A DNA stretch of 64,000 bases, from positions 38,152 to 102,151 of the forward strand of contig CAZZFA010000004.1 in assembly GCA_964653435.1 (NCBI GenBank), in the 5' to 3' direction. The DNA is from CAZMVY01 sp964653435 (GTDB lineage: Bacteria; Planctomycetota; Phycisphaerae; UBA1845; PWPN01). Below the pieces are notes generated by a model. The model saw nothing but the letters and a program-made list of their open reading frames with translations, had not been told where the DNA came from and made no database searches. The position numbers and the translations under genes were made by a program. Shown piece by piece: positions 34,901 to 43,789 of this stretch. Numbering within the stretch: position 1 is the first letter of the stretch; every line of letters begins with the position of its first letter.

Positions 34901-37900
34901 GCCGCGCCGGTTGTCGGTTCGCACACCGTAAAGGTCGTCGTCACCGACGTCCGGAACCAGACGGCGGCGCAGGAATACGTCCTCACCGTTATCAGTTGCG
35001 GCCAGCCGCCGGAGATCACATCGCAGCCACCGACGACGGCGACCGAAGGCGAGCCGTACACCTACGCCGTCGTGGCTACACCTTCCGGTGCCGTTCTGTC
35101 CTGGTCCCTGCCGGTCGCCCCGGACGGCATGACGATCGACGCCGCCGGTCGCATCTCGTGGACGCCGTCGTACACGTCGCATGGGATGCGCACCGTGAAG
35201 GTCGTTGCCGCCGGGGAGCCGGGTTGCCAGGCCGAGCAGATCTTCCAGATCAACGTGGCGGACGTGAACGCCCCGCCGCGTATCGTGTCGAGTCCCATCG
35301 AGAGCGCGGCAGAAGGACGCCCCTATCGCTACAATGTCCAGGCCGTTGACCCCGACGGCGACACGATCGCCTTTTCGCTGGCCGCCGCGCCCGCGGGCAT
35401 GTCGATCCAGCCGGTCGCCGGCATCGTCGAGTGGATGCCGTCGCAGACCGCCGCATCCGACAGTCCGTACACCGTCACGATCGAGGCCGTGGATCCCTCC
35501 GGCGCCGTCGGCCGGCAGACGTTCCAGATCGCGGTGACCGCCGAGGACCTCGGCCCCCAGATCACCTCGACGCCGAATTACCTCGCCGTGGAGGGCCAAC
35601 CCTATGAATATCCGGTCCTGGCGATAGATCCCGACAACGACCCGCTGACGTACGCGCTGACGGAGGCGCCGGCGGGTATGACCATCACGGCCGCCGGCGT
35701 CGTGCAATGGATGCCCGGTCCCAGGGCGGCGCAGTCCGGTCCCTATGCGGTGCGTATCGTGGTCAGCGACCAAGCCGGCCACTCCGCGACGCAGGCGTAC
35801 GAACTGGTCGTACGCAAGTCCAACGTGCCGCCGGAGATTACCTCCACGCCGGTGACCGTCGCAAGGGAAGGCGACATTTACCGCTACCCGGTCACGGCGA
35901 CGGATGCCGACGGCGACGTGCTGAAGTACAGCCTGCGCGTCGCGCCGGGCGGCATGAGCATCCATCCGACCGCGGGCGCGATCGACTGGCTTGTTCCGCA
36001 GACGGCTGCCGCAAACAACCCGACGCGCGTGACCGTGGCCGTCAGCGACGGCGCGGCCGCCGCCGAACAGTCGTTCGAGATCATCGTTGAAGCCGTCAAT
36101 GTGGCCCCCATGATCTTCTCCACGCCGGTGACCAGGGCGGCGGTGGGGGCGGTCTATCAGTACGACGTCGAAGCCAACGACGTCGACGGCGACATCGTGA
36201 CGTACTCGTTGTCGCAGGCGCCGGACGGCATGACGATCGACGCCGTCACCGGCGTGATCACGTGGCAACCCGCCGTCGGCCAGGACGGCCTGCAGTCGGT
36301 CACCGTCGCGGCGGCCGACCCGGCGAACCTGACGGACGAGCAGACTTTCGTCATCGAGGTCGCCCCGTGCCCTGACGCCCCCGAGTTCACCTCCGAGCCG
36401 AAGACGACCGCCAGTCCGGGTGTCGCCTATCGCTATGAAGTGAAGGCCCGGGTGAAAGCCGGGTCGATCACCTACGCCCTGACGACGGCGCCCGACGGCA
36501 TGAGCATGGACGCCCAGGGCGTGATCACGTGGACACCGACGCAGGCCCAGATGGGTACGCACGATGTTGTGGTCGTGGCGACGCGCGACGCCGTCTGCCC
36601 GAGCCAGCAGGCCTGGCAGGTCGAGGTGAAGGAGTGCGAGCTGGCGGTGTCCTACCCGCTGCCGCCGCTGGTACCGGGCCAGACGGCGCAGTTCGCGCCG
36701 CAGCTCACGTCCAACTGCGGGCCGCTGACGTTCGAACTCGCCTCCGGTCCGGCCGGGATGAAGGTCAACTCCGCCACCGGCGTAATCACCTGGACGCCCG
36801 CGCTCGGCCCCTTCGCCGCCGAGGTGCATGTCGTCGATGCCTGGGGCACGACGGCGACGGCCACGTTCAGCGGCGAGGTCGTGCCGCAGACGCCGCCGCG
36901 CATCACATCCGTGCCGCCGATGACCGCGAAGGTCAACGAGCTGTACAGCTACCAGGTCGTGGCGGTCGACGACGATGGCGACGCGATCGAGTTCGCCTTC
37001 GTGAAGGGTCCGGCGGGCATGGCGATGGATCCGACGACGCACCTCGTGACCTGGACGCCGGACGACGCCGCGATCGGCACGCACCCGGTCGAAATCCGTG
37101 TGACCGACGCCCGCGGGGCGTCAATGACACAGTCCTTCGGCGTCACCGTCTCGCTCACAGGAACCAACCGTGCGCCGGAGATCACCTCGACGCCGCCGAT
37201 GACCGCCTACGCGGACGCGGACTACACCTATGCCGTCGTGGCGAGCGATCCGGACGGCGATCCGCTGACGTACTCCCTGTCGACGGCTCCGCCGGGAATG
37301 ACGATCGACGCCGGCAACGGGCTGATCGCCTGGCATCCGACGGGCGCTGATCTCGGGTCGTACGCGGTCACCATCAGGGTCGATGACGGCGGCGGCTGGG
37401 CAACCCAGTCGTTCCTGCTCGAGGTCAGGGTGAACACGCCGCCGACGATCACCTCCACGGCGGTAACCAAAGCCATCGTCGGCCTGGCGTATCGCTATGA
37501 CGTCAAGGCCGTCGACCCCGACGAGCCGCAACTGGCGTACGCCCTGGCGCAGTCGCCCGCGGGCATGGCGATCGACGCACAGACCGGCGCGATCACCTGG
37601 ACGCCGGCAGCGGACCAGGTCGGTGACCAGGCCGTCCTCGTCAGCGTCAAGGACAGCCGCCAGGCCGAGGCAACGCAGGCGTACATCGTGACGGTCTACG
37701 CGGATCCCAGCGCGGACCTGCTGCCGCCGGAAGTCGCCATCACGGCGAACCCGCGGGTCGTCGATCCCGGCGAGCCGGTGACGATCACGGTAACGGCGAC
37801 GGACGACTTCGGCATCGCGTCGGTGTCCCTGACGGTCAACGACACGGCGGTCGTCCTCGATCCGGCCGGCCGGGCCCAATACACGCCGCCGGCCCCGGGG

Positions 37901-40900
37901 CCGTACATCGCCAGGGCCGTCGCCACCGATCTCACGGGCAAGATGCGAACCGCGACGACGGACTTCGGCGCCCGCGCCGCGGGCGACGCCATCCCGCCGA
38001 GCGTTGCGATCACGTCGCCGGAGATCGACGCGGAGTTGAAGGCCCCGACGGACTTCGTCGGCACCGCCAGCGACGCAAACCTGTACAGGTATGCGCTGGC
38101 ATACCGGCCGATCGGCGAGAGCGAATGGATCGAGTTCGCCACCGGCTATTCGTCGGTGACGGCCGGCATCCTCGGCCGGCTCGACACGACGAGGATGCGT
38201 AATGGCCTCTACGATATCCGCCTGCGCGCCGAGGATACCAACGGCAACGTGAACGAAGTGGTGACGGCATGCGCGGTCGCCGGCCAGATGAAGGTCGGCA
38301 ACTTCACGATCACGTTTACCGACGTGTCCGTTCCGCTCAGCGGGCTGCCCATCACCGTTACGCGGACCTACGACAGCCGCGACAAGTCCGTGGGCGACTT
38401 CGGCGTGGGCTGGAGGATCGAGCTGTCCAGCCTGACGGTCACGGAGAACTCCGTCGCCGGCAAGGACTGGCAACAGCAGATGATCCCCGGCTTCGCCGGG
38501 ATGAACCGTTACGTCCTCACGCCCATCCGGCCGAAGGTCGTTTCCGTCACATGGCCCGACGGCCGGATCGAGCGCTTCGCCATGTCCGTCAGCCCGTCGC
38601 AGCAGATGCTGGTGCCCATCGCGTTTTTCGACCGGATCGTGTTCACGCCGATCCCGCCGGCGACGTCGCGGCTGGATGTGCTGGGCGATACATCCGGCTA
38701 CTACGACGGCGGCGCGCCGGGCGTCGGCGATATCTACCTCTACAGCGATTCCACCGCGATGGATCCGGCGAACTACCGCCTGACGGCGAAGGACGGCACG
38801 ACGTACACGTTCGTCGGCAACGCGAACGCGCCGACCGCCAGGCTGCAGAGCCTCACGGAGCCCAACGGCAACAGCCTGCAGATCACGCTGAACGGCATCG
38901 TGCATTCCTCCGGCAAGAGCGTCACGTTCGAACGCGACGACCGGAAGCGCATTACCTCGATTACCGACCCGAGGGGCGGCACGCTCCGCTTCACATACGA
39001 CGATCGCGGGGATCTCGTCGCGGCCGAGAACGCCAACGGCGAGGTCACCCGATACACCTACGACGGCAACCACGGGCTGGTCGAGATCATCGATCCGCGC
39101 GGCGTGCCGGTCGCGCGGAACGAATACGACGACGACGGGCGCCTGGTCGCCACGATCGACGCGGACGGACGCCGGACGGAGTTCCAGCACGACCTGAACA
39201 ACCGCCAGGAGGTTGTGAAGGACCGGAACGGCAACGTGACCGTGAATGAGTACGACGACGCGGGCAACCTCGTCGCGACGACCGACGCGCTCGGGCAGCG
39301 AACCACCTGCACCTATGACGACCGCGGCAACAAGCTCACCGAGACCGATCCGCTCGGCCACACCGTGACGCAGACCTACGATGCCGCCAACAACGTCTTG
39401 AGCCGTACGGATGCGCTCGGCAACCGCACCGAATTCACATACGATGCGGCGGGCCGCACGCTGACGAAGCGCGACCCGATGGGCAACGTGACGCGCAACA
39501 CGTACGACGCGCGCGGAAACCTCCTCAGCGTCACCGAGCCCGGCGACCGGGTCACCACCTACACGTACGACGCCGCCGGCCGAATGACGAGCGAGACCGA
39601 TCCGCTCGGCCGCACCACGACGTACGAATACGACGGAGCGGGCAATCTTGTCCGCGAGACCGACCCGCTCGGCCACGCCGTCACGTACACCTACGACGCC
39701 AACGGCAATCGGCTCACCCGTACGACCACGCGGACGACGCCCGCCGGGCCGGAGACACTCACGACCACCTTCGTCTATGACGCCAACAATCGGCTCGTCA
39801 AGACGATCGATCCGGCCGGCCACGAGACCCGGATCGAATACACGCCCACCGGCCAGAAGGCGGCGGACATCGACGTTCTCGGCCGTCGCACGGCATACGA
39901 GTACGACGAACGCGGCCACCTTGTGCGCACGCTGTACGCCGACGGCACGGAGGAGCGGACGACATACGATCCCGAAGGCAGGAAGCTGACCACGACCGAC
40001 CGCGCCGGCCGCACGACGACGTACACGTACGACAAGGTGGGTCGGCTGGTCCGCACCACATGGGTCGACGGCACGTTCATCGAAAGCGAGTACGACGCCG
40101 CCGGCCGCGTCGTCCGCGAAACGGACGAACGCGGCAACGCCACGCGCTACGCCTACGACGCCGCCGGCCGGAGGATCTCCGTCACCGACGCCCTTGGCGG
40201 AACGGCCGCTTACGAATACGACGCGAACGGCAACCGCATCCGCATGACCGACGCCCGCGGGAACGTTACGCGGTACGAGTATGACGCGCGGCGGCAACTC
40301 GTCCGCACGACGTTTGCCGACGGCACGTCGACGGCCGTCACATACGACGCGGCGGGGCAGAAGGTCGCCGAGACCGACCAGGCCGGCCGCGTAACCCGAT
40401 TCGCCTACGATGCCAACGGTCGTCTGCTCAGCGTGACCGACGCCCTCGGCGGTGTCACCCGCTACGCCTGGGACGAGGTCGGCAACCAGATTTCGCAGAC
40501 CGATGCGGCGGGCCGTATCACGCAATTCGAGTACGACCGGCTCGGACGCCGGACGCGGCGGATCCTGCCGAACGGCGCGGCCGAGGTCATGACCTATGAC
40601 GCCGCCGGCCGCATGATCGCCAGGACCGATTTCGCCGGCCGAACGACCACCTTTGAGTACGACCTTGCCGACCGCCTCGTGCGCAAGAACCTGCCTTCCG
40701 GTGCGTCGAAGGTCTTCACCTGGACGCCGGACGGCCTGCGCAAGACCGCCGTCGACGGGCGTGGTGTCGTGACGTACGAATACGACCAGCGGGCCCGGCT
40801 CGTCCGGCAGACCGAGCCTGACGGCCGGCAGATCGCCTACGCCTACGATGCCCGCGGCAACCGCACGGCGGTCACGTCCCCCAGCGGGACGACCACCTGC

Positions 40901-42955
40901 ACCTACGACGCCCTCAACCGTCTTGAAACGGTCACCGACCCTGACGGCGGCGTCACGCGGTACACCTACGACGCCGTCGGCAATCGCGCGGGGGTCACAC
41001 TCCCCAACGGAACGGGCACGGAGTACACGTACGACGCCGTGAACCGGCTGACGAGGCTTGTGAACCGCGGGATCGGCGGCGCGGTACTCTCATCCTGTGA
41101 ATACACCCTGGGCCCCCGCGGAAACCGCACGCGCGTCGTGGAGCAGGGCGGGCGCACGGTCGACTACACGTACGACGCGCTCTATCGTCTGATCGAGGAA
41201 CGCATCAGCGATCCGGCATCCGGTCCGCGGACGTTTGCGTACACGTACGACGTCGTGGGCAACCGCCTCACCATGAGCGTTCAGACGCCGACGGGCCGTA
41301 CCGACGTCGTCTACACCTACGACGAAAACGATCGGCTGCTCAGCCAGCGCGAAACCGTGACTCTGACACGGTCCGACGGCGGCGCAGGCACCTTCGCCGC
41401 CATCGGGCCGCAGCCGTCGCGCGGAAGCTTCGTCGGATTCCTGCTCTTCGCGGCGGCGACGGCCGCAACGCTCCTCACGCCCTGCGGGCTGCTCCTGCCG
41501 GCAGCGGGAGCCGTCGGGCGCGGGGTCCGGCGGCGGCGGTTCTTCACGATGACCGTCGCACTCTTCCTGGTTCCATGCGTGTTCGTGGGTCCGGAGAATG
41601 TCTACGGCCTGCACGTGGAGGCGCTGCTCTACAAGGTCGTCGGGGCGGCTGCCGTCGGACAGGTCCCGCCGGCGACGACGCTTACGATGACGTACGACGC
41701 CAACGGCAACATGGTCGGCCGCACCGACGGCGTGAAGACCGACGACTACACCTACGACGATGAGAACCGCCTTGTCGCCGCGAACATCCAGCTCGGCACG
41801 GAGCCGGGGCCGGTGAGTTACCAGTACGACGTGAACGGCGTGCGCGTCCGCAAGACCACCGCCGGTGCGACCACGGATTACCTCGTGGACTCGAACCTGC
41901 CCTATGCCCAGGTGATCGAGGAGCGGACCGGCGCGGCGACGGTGTCGTACGTGTACGGCGACGAGCGGATCAGCATGAAGCGGTCCGGCGCGGGCACCAG
42001 CTACTACCACTACGACGGTCAGATGTCGACGCGCGTGCTGACCAACGCGGCCGGTGCGGCGACGGACACCTACGCCTACGACGCGTTCGGCGTCGTGCTC
42101 AACCGGACCGGCACAACGCCCAACAGCTACCTGTTCACCGGCGAGGCGTTCGACGCGAATGTGGGCTTCTACTACCTCCGCGCGCGGTACTACAACGCCG
42201 ACGCGGGGCGCTTCGTCTCGATGGACGACTGGCAGGGCAACCTGTACGAGCCGCGAACGCTGCACAAGTACGTGTACTGCCACAACGATCCCATCAACAA
42301 CCTGGATCCGAGCGGTCATTTGGCCATTCCGACATTGATGTCGGTCGTGTGCACGATCGCGATCACGGTCATCCTGGGCATGATCTTCTTTGGAATTGTC
42401 ATCTGGACCGGCACCGCCGCCCTCGCCAATGCGGTGAAGACCTACTCGAAGAAGGTTACGCCCGGGACGCTGAAGTGGGTTCTGCGGCGCTACGGCGGCA
42501 TCTTCGACGATGCGCCATATTACGCCGACCAGTTCGCGTCCGCTTATGGGACGTCGGCGGCGAGCCTGTGCGACCCGGCCTGCGGTAATTCGGCCGCGAA
42601 GACGATCGGGTGGGTCGAGACGCAGGAGGGCAAGGCCATCAAGGACCTTCTGAGCACGCCGGATTACGTGGGAATGGGCCTTCCGGCGCACTGGTACAAG
42701 CGGCACCGCTGGCAGGATGCTTCCGGAAGCTGGCATCTGTATCCGTTTACTCCGGAGTACGCGTCGTTCTGGGCCGGCGTGCTCTTCTACCACCAGGTCT
42801 GCGTCCTGAAACCGAGAGGCGAGGCGCCGTCGCTTTGGAACGACTGGATCGTCGTCCTCGACAACTGGAACAGTGCGCCTGCCCGCGTCTACAACTGGGA
42901 CGCTGTGGTCCATGCAAGCTGGGCGCGACAGATCGGCCACCAGGGAGGCGTTTGA
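28946..42955 (+). CDS. giant secreted PKD / cadherin-like / RHS-repeat surface protein (4669 aa)
   Basis: Signal peptide at 1-33. Residues 35-890 hold three PKD domains, each split by a beta-rich insert (MWGFKNTS, YSYTQMPYALYF); copy 1 also contains two dockerin/EF-hand loops (about 140-195). A further PKD spans about 880-985. An alpha/alpha-toroid of the terpene-cyclase/prenyltransferase-repeat type follows (about 990-1325), then four PKDs (to about 1715) and an unassigned beta domain (about 1720-1830). Twelve cadherin-like Ig units come next (1836-2920; ITSTP, GMTIDA, ITWTP words), then two Ig-like units. The RHS entry is at about 3115 (VTRTYDSRDKSVGDFGVGW), with YD repeats from 3300 to 4390 interrupted by a two-helix hydrophobic segment (about 4160-4222). 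The RHS core is YYLRARYYNADAGRFVSMD and the shell ends NNLDPSGH at 4458. The 211-residue tip starts with a membrane helix and is unrecognised. It is probably a giant cell-surface adhesin or delivery protein; no immunity gene is evident. Confidence 0.88.
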   Translation: MVTMSRMRYRVLVVGGCVLAVVCAHRPETALAQPVANPGGPYTATAATRAEGGWTFSFDGSASTGDPPLVQWEWDFGTDTCEGQWLNTFKWVSQNAYNDGAIILSGAGWGNSFVFSREPVLRQEAATLTLGPSDAAAGRSADFDSDGDVDTADFLVFQGCFSGSNRSPSAAGCEIADLDGDADVDTADFGIFQDAFNGPNRPPKNAKPADSSPAPADSPGNPVPGVFQARVTPDGGHAMWGFKNTSTNYSYTQMPYALYFERGNLHIYEDGSHRGQFATYAPGQTYDVRIELKTAGGARYLWKLPSDADWTLLRDTTYGSGTSLLRGVTVESGTFRMDDVREVFYGKTLTHKVYQGGPAMLTVQDSTGQSQTATFDIAVEPADIVANAGGPYTQTEGDRGADGWTFSFDGSASTSGLEIIQYEWDFGPDTFDGDGPDAGQYFIARAYQTAGQVRISGSGWGNAYLFARRIVTRSGAPILQARVTPDGGQAMWGFKNTSTNYSYTQMPYALYFDRGNLRIYEDGSHRGQVGSYTPGQAYDVRIRLKNTSGAMYFIKPADAADWTLLYDSYYGSQSELLAGATVESGTFVIDEQTRRSYGPTPQCTVAGPMPVTLTVTDLLGRTASQQFSLRITGQPPVADAGGPYSASLGETVTLDGTRSTDDYGIVRYEWDLGTQTFDGSELNGEAWFASRATQDNRLLVTGAGNWGGAYAFSKQIVSRAKDVALECRVLPSGNHAMYGFKNLSGDYSYTQMPYGLYFAGGTLQVCEDGSGRGSVGGYSKTTPYDVRIVLKETAGATYWIRPTGTEVWTCVYDSNYGTGTRFLRGVTVHSGVFETDDFRDVFGGSQVPYIVTRDTTARLTVYDVQRQATTASVPVQLIPMVVCVPWDYDKISGREIPHNAWDGLATRLKAVAYTDTSASNLSVTWDFGDGTAAETGGVSDKRIIETMHSYRGDPGALYTATVTVHDPVHGDLSDTYPVQIHARDLTIEVNVAIDEGLWFLHKRNLGGWWNSNQGYWVSPTASCVHALEINGHTLNRSRSIDPLVEDVAGGLRSILSNLYASSIAAQPYGDPDSNGNGLGIFVNSGRRIYEGGMVMDALAASGVPDRVADVGGSGILGRTFRDIAQDMMDAYAWGQVDSGAARGGWRYEWNSGADNSASQWAAIGFLGIKAAFGLDVAAWVKQENNVWLTYSYNGTGFGYDGPGNGQATTPSGMVQLACDGYEISDPRWQTAEAYIANNWDWFRNNTNIYAWYAFTKAMRVALPAAVVNLRPTGMDWYAHPTKGIARLLLNFQRSDGGWPPDMGWNLGSPFNTAWSVVILTPTLFTRPPVAVAGQDIVWAFDRPLEFDGSKSYHTDPARVLVLYEWDFDGDGTYDYAGADPRTTHTYSFDPNIQYPVIYQAKLRVTDDVGQAATDTRDVTIAEPPHAPFARAGGPYTVSAGVPFHPDGSGSYDIDPTDYITRQEWDFNGANGYNFDQPDAAVDCTAAGCPQVTWVFTAPGTYNIGLRVWDNGVLHPQNRKLASVPDYTTVTVVQNQPPTANPGGPYTVDECKSVRLDGSGSTDPNGDAITYAWDLDGDGEFDDSTEPAPMFTRNQNGTYTVSLIVSDGATQSPPATTQVLVRDTAPTVSLTGPSRLGISQEGTFTATVGSPCDAVVGIQWDWDYDGITFQASGDEGTTQKHGYAAQGRYRVAVRVTDSDGSAAIAVLDVTVEAPVAPRVPAGVRVKVVVGQREYDNARKVHRGQFSLVSVYDLPITGPVALAFDNIKPDTVKLLNSQGTVRDPATGRDLPYVDFSDLLAGGKLAPGATLGPKWVEFEDPGRVAFTFDAMAYIFNAPPKFTSTPVLTADEGQRYRYEAKAVDDDGDPITFALRDTNGTPPPEGMTVHPLAGIVDWVPSQTAAGAHDVTLVAIDGFAGGEGTQTFRITVGAVDAPPVITSAPPTTATVNVAYQYQVVAYDPDGGAVTFTLPTAPAGMTIDAAGGMIQWAAPVVGSHTVKVVVTDVRNQTAAQEYVLTVISCGQPPEITSQPPTTATEGEPYTYAVVATPSGAVLSWSLPVAPDGMTIDAAGRISWTPSYTSHGMRTVKVVAAGEPGCQAEQIFQINVADVNAPPRIVSSPIESAAEGRPYRYNVQAVDPDGDTIAFSLAAAPAGMSIQPVAGIVEWMPSQTAASDSPYTVTIEAVDPSGAVGRQTFQIAVTAEDLGPQITSTPNYLAVEGQPYEYPVLAIDPDNDPLTYALTEAPAGMTITAAGVVQWMPGPRAAQSGPYAVRIVVSDQAGHSATQAYELVVRKSNVPPEITSTPVTVAREGDIYRYPVTATDADGDVLKYSLRVAPGGMSIHPTAGAIDWLVPQTAAANNPTRVTVAVSDGAAAAEQSFEIIVEAVNVAPMIFSTPVTRAAVGAVYQYDVEANDVDGDIVTYSLSQAPDGMTIDAVTGVITWQPAVGQDGLQSVTVAAADPANLTDEQTFVIEVAPCPDAPEFTSEPKTTASPGVAYRYEVKARVKAGSITYALTTAPDGMSMDAQGVITWTPTQAQMGTHDVVVVATRDAVCPSQQAWQVEVKECELAVSYPLPPLVPGQTAQFAPQLTSNCGPLTFELASGPAGMKVNSATGVITWTPALGPFAAEVHVVDAWGTTATATFSGEVVPQTPPRITSVPPMTAKVNELYSYQVVAVDDDGDAIEFAFVKGPAGMAMDPTTHLVTWTPDDAAIGTHPVEIRVTDARGASMTQSFGVTVSLTGTNRAPEITSTPPMTAYADADYTYAVVASDPDGDPLTYSLSTAPPGMTIDAGNGLIAWHPTGADLGSYAVTIRVDDGGGWATQSFLLEVRVNTPPTITSTAVTKAIVGLAYRYDVKAVDPDEPQLAYALAQSPAGMAIDAQTGAITWTPAADQVGDQAVLVSVKDSRQAEATQAYIVTVYADPSADLLPPEVAITANPRVVDPGEPVTITVTATDDFGIASVSLTVNDTAVVLDPAGRAQYTPPAPGPYIARAVATDLTGKMRTATTDFGARAAGDAIPPSVAITSPEIDAELKAPTDFVGTASDANLYRYALAYRPIGESEWIEFATGYSSVTAGILGRLDTTRMRNGLYDIRLRAEDTNGNVNEVVTACAVAGQMKVGNFTITFTDVSVPLSGLPITVTRTYDSRDKSVGDFGVGWRIELSSLTVTENSVAGKDWQQQMIPGFAGMNRYVLTPIRPKVVSVTWPDGRIERFAMSVSPSQQMLVPIAFFDRIVFTPIPPATSRLDVLGDTSGYYDGGAPGVGDIYLYSDSTAMDPANYRLTAKDGTTYTFVGNANAPTARLQSLTEPNGNSLQITLNGIVHSSGKSVTFERDDRKRITSITDPRGGTLRFTYDDRGDLVAAENANGEVTRYTYDGNHGLVEIIDPRGVPVARNEYDDDGRLVATIDADGRRTEFQHDLNNRQEVVKDRNGNVTVNEYDDAGNLVATTDALGQRTTCTYDDRGNKLTETDPLGHTVTQTYDAANNVLSRTDALGNRTEFTYDAAGRTLTKRDPMGNVTRNTYDARGNLLSVTEPGDRVTTYTYDAAGRMTSETDPLGRTTTYEYDGAGNLVRETDPLGHAVTYTYDANGNRLTRTTTRTTPAGPETLTTTFVYDANNRLVKTIDPAGHETRIEYTPTGQKAADIDVLGRRTAYEYDERGHLVRTLYADGTEERTTYDPEGRKLTTTDRAGRTTTYTYDKVGRLVRTTWVDGTFIESEYDAAGRVVRETDERGNATRYAYDAAGRRISVTDALGGTAAYEYDANGNRIRMTDARGNVTRYEYDARRQLVRTTFADGTSTAVTYDAAGQKVAETDQAGRVTRFAYDANGRLLSVTDALGGVTRYAWDEVGNQISQTDAAGRITQFEYDRLGRRTRRILPNGAAEVMTYDAAGRMIARTDFAGRTTTFEYDLADRLVRKNLPSGASKVFTWTPDGLRKTAVDGRGVVTYEYDQRARLVRQTEPDGRQIAYAYDARGNRTAVTSPSGTTTCTYDALNRLETVTDPDGGVTRYTYDAVGNRAGVTLPNGTGTEYTYDAVNRLTRLVNRGIGGAVLSSCEYTLGPRGNRTRVVEQGGRTVDYTYDALYRLIEERISDPASGPRTFAYTYDVVGNRLTMSVQTPTGRTDVVYTYDENDRLLSQRETVTLTRSDGGAGTFAAIGPQPSRGSFVGFLLFAAATAATLLTPCGLLLPAAGAVGRGVRRRRFFTMTVALFLVPCVFVGPENVYGLHVEALLYKVVGAAAVGQVPPATTLTMTYDANGNMVGRTDGVKTDDYTYDDENRLVAANIQLGTEPGPVSYQYDVNGVRVRKTTAGATTDYLVDSNLPYAQVIEERTGAATVSYVYGDERISMKRSGAGTSYYHYDGQMSTRVLTNAAGAATDTYAYDAFGVVLNRTGTTPNSYLFTGEAFDANVGFYYLRARYYNADAGRFVSMDDWQGNLYEPRTLHKYVYCHNDPINNLDPSGHLAIPTLMSVVCTIAITVILGMIFFGIVIWTGTAALANAVKTYSKKVTPGTLKWVLRRYGGIFDDAPYYADQFASAYGTSAASLCDPACGNSAAKTIGWVETQEGKAIKDLLSTPDYVGMGLPAHWYKRHRWQDASGSWHLYPFTPEYASFWAGVLFYHQVCVLKPRGEAPSLWNDWIVVLDNWNSAPARVYNWDAVVHASWARQIGHQGGV
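29627..29773 (+). repeat. intragenic duplication, copy A (PKD-insert module 1)
   Basis: These 147 bases match 30383-30529, exactly 756 bp downstream, with only 8 differences counted by eye, mostly at third codon positions. They code for the FQARVTPDGG to HRGQ core of the PKD insert. Module 3 (around 31130-31260) is clearly more diverged, so modules 1 and 2 were duplicated or homogenised recently. Confidence 0.85.
30383..30529 (+). repeat. intragenic duplication, copy B (PKD-insert module 2)
   Basis: Partner of 29627-29773 in the same reading frame. This copy lacks the roughly 100-residue dockerin-bearing stretch that precedes the core in module 1. Confidence 0.85.
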
Positions 42956-43099
42956 TCGGCGAAGCAGAATAGAACGGTATTCCGCTTGAAGCGCAAGTGA
43001 GAGCGAGGTAAGATTATGAAAGGCAACGAGACAGCCCTCGGCGGGCGCCAGGCGTACGGCCGGGGTTTTCCGCGCACAGCGTTCGACCGGAGGTGTACA

Positions 43100-43789
43100 G
43101 TGGAAAGAAGCGGTTGGCTCCTCGGGCTGTGGATCGGCCTCTGCGCGGTTCCTGCTGCGTACGCTCTGCCCACCAACGCCGACTTCTCGGCCGGTCTTTC
43201 CGGCTGGACGACAAGTGGAACGGTCATCGACGGCGGCGGCTACGCCGTGCTGCTCGAAGCGACCATGCAGGATTCCAGCTCGCTGTACCAGGACTTCGTC
43301 ATCGACGCCGGGGCGATTCGCCTCTCGTTCGACTACGCATTCCTGACGGACGGCTGGTTCAATCAACAGGCCCTGCCCGATGCGTTTACTGCCCGCCTGC
43401 TCGATCCGGTTACGCTCATGCCGATTCTCGCGACGACCGGCCGGAGCGACTACTTCTACCACGACGCCCGGGGGGAATCCGACAGCCTCGTCTTCGCTCC
43501 GATCGCCGTCACCCGCACGCCCGTCAGCGATCCGCTCCGCCCCGATTGGTATACCATCAGCCTCGACGTCTCCTCACTGACGGCGGGCACCAGCGTCCGG
43601 CTCATGTTCGAGCTGCTCGGCGGTGACAACGGTCAGCAGACGCTGGCTGCCGTCGACGGCGTGAGCCTCGGCTTCCGCGAAGAACCGATCATTCCGGAGC
43701 CGTTGACCGTCGGCCTGGTCGCCGCGGCCCTGGCCGCCCTGTCGTACCGCTACGGCCGTCGCGAAACGGCCTCTCCAAGTCAGACCTGA
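43100..43789 (+). CDS. PEP-CTERM-sorted exported protein of unknown function
   Basis: GTG 43100 is preceded by GGAGGTG at 43089-43095 and is followed at once by a signal peptide (GWLLGLWIGLCAVPAAYA), so it was preferred to ATG 43016, which also has a GAGG site and would add 28 residues. The mature part (about 200 residues) is a beta-rich jelly-roll-like domain: NADFSAGLSGWTTSG opens it in the manner of many planctomycete PEP-CTERM proteins. The C-terminus is a PEP-CTERM sorting signal: IIPEPLT, then helix VGLVAAALAALSYRY and a basic end GRR. Such proteins are processed by an exosortase, not seen in this window. It lies about 145 bp after the giant RHS gene on the same strand and may be co-expressed. 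Confidence 0.8.
   Translation: MERSGWLLGLWIGLCAVPAAYALPTNADFSAGLSGWTTSGTVIDGGGYAVLLEATMQDSSSLYQDFVIDAGAIRLSFDYAFLTDGWFNQQALPDAFTARLLDPVTLMPILATTGRSDYFYHDARGESDSLVFAPIAVTRTPVSDPLRPDWYTISLDVSSLTAGTSVRLMFELLGGDNGQQTLAAVDGVSLGFREEPIIPEPLTVGLVAAALAALSYRYGRRETASPSQT

Noticed and set aside
32417..40525. Very long minus-strand frames (1555 and 1134 codons) opposite the giant RHS gene
   Set aside because: They mirror the Asp/Gly-rich repeats of the sense strand in a GC-rich genome; no domains, start sites or signal peptides support them.
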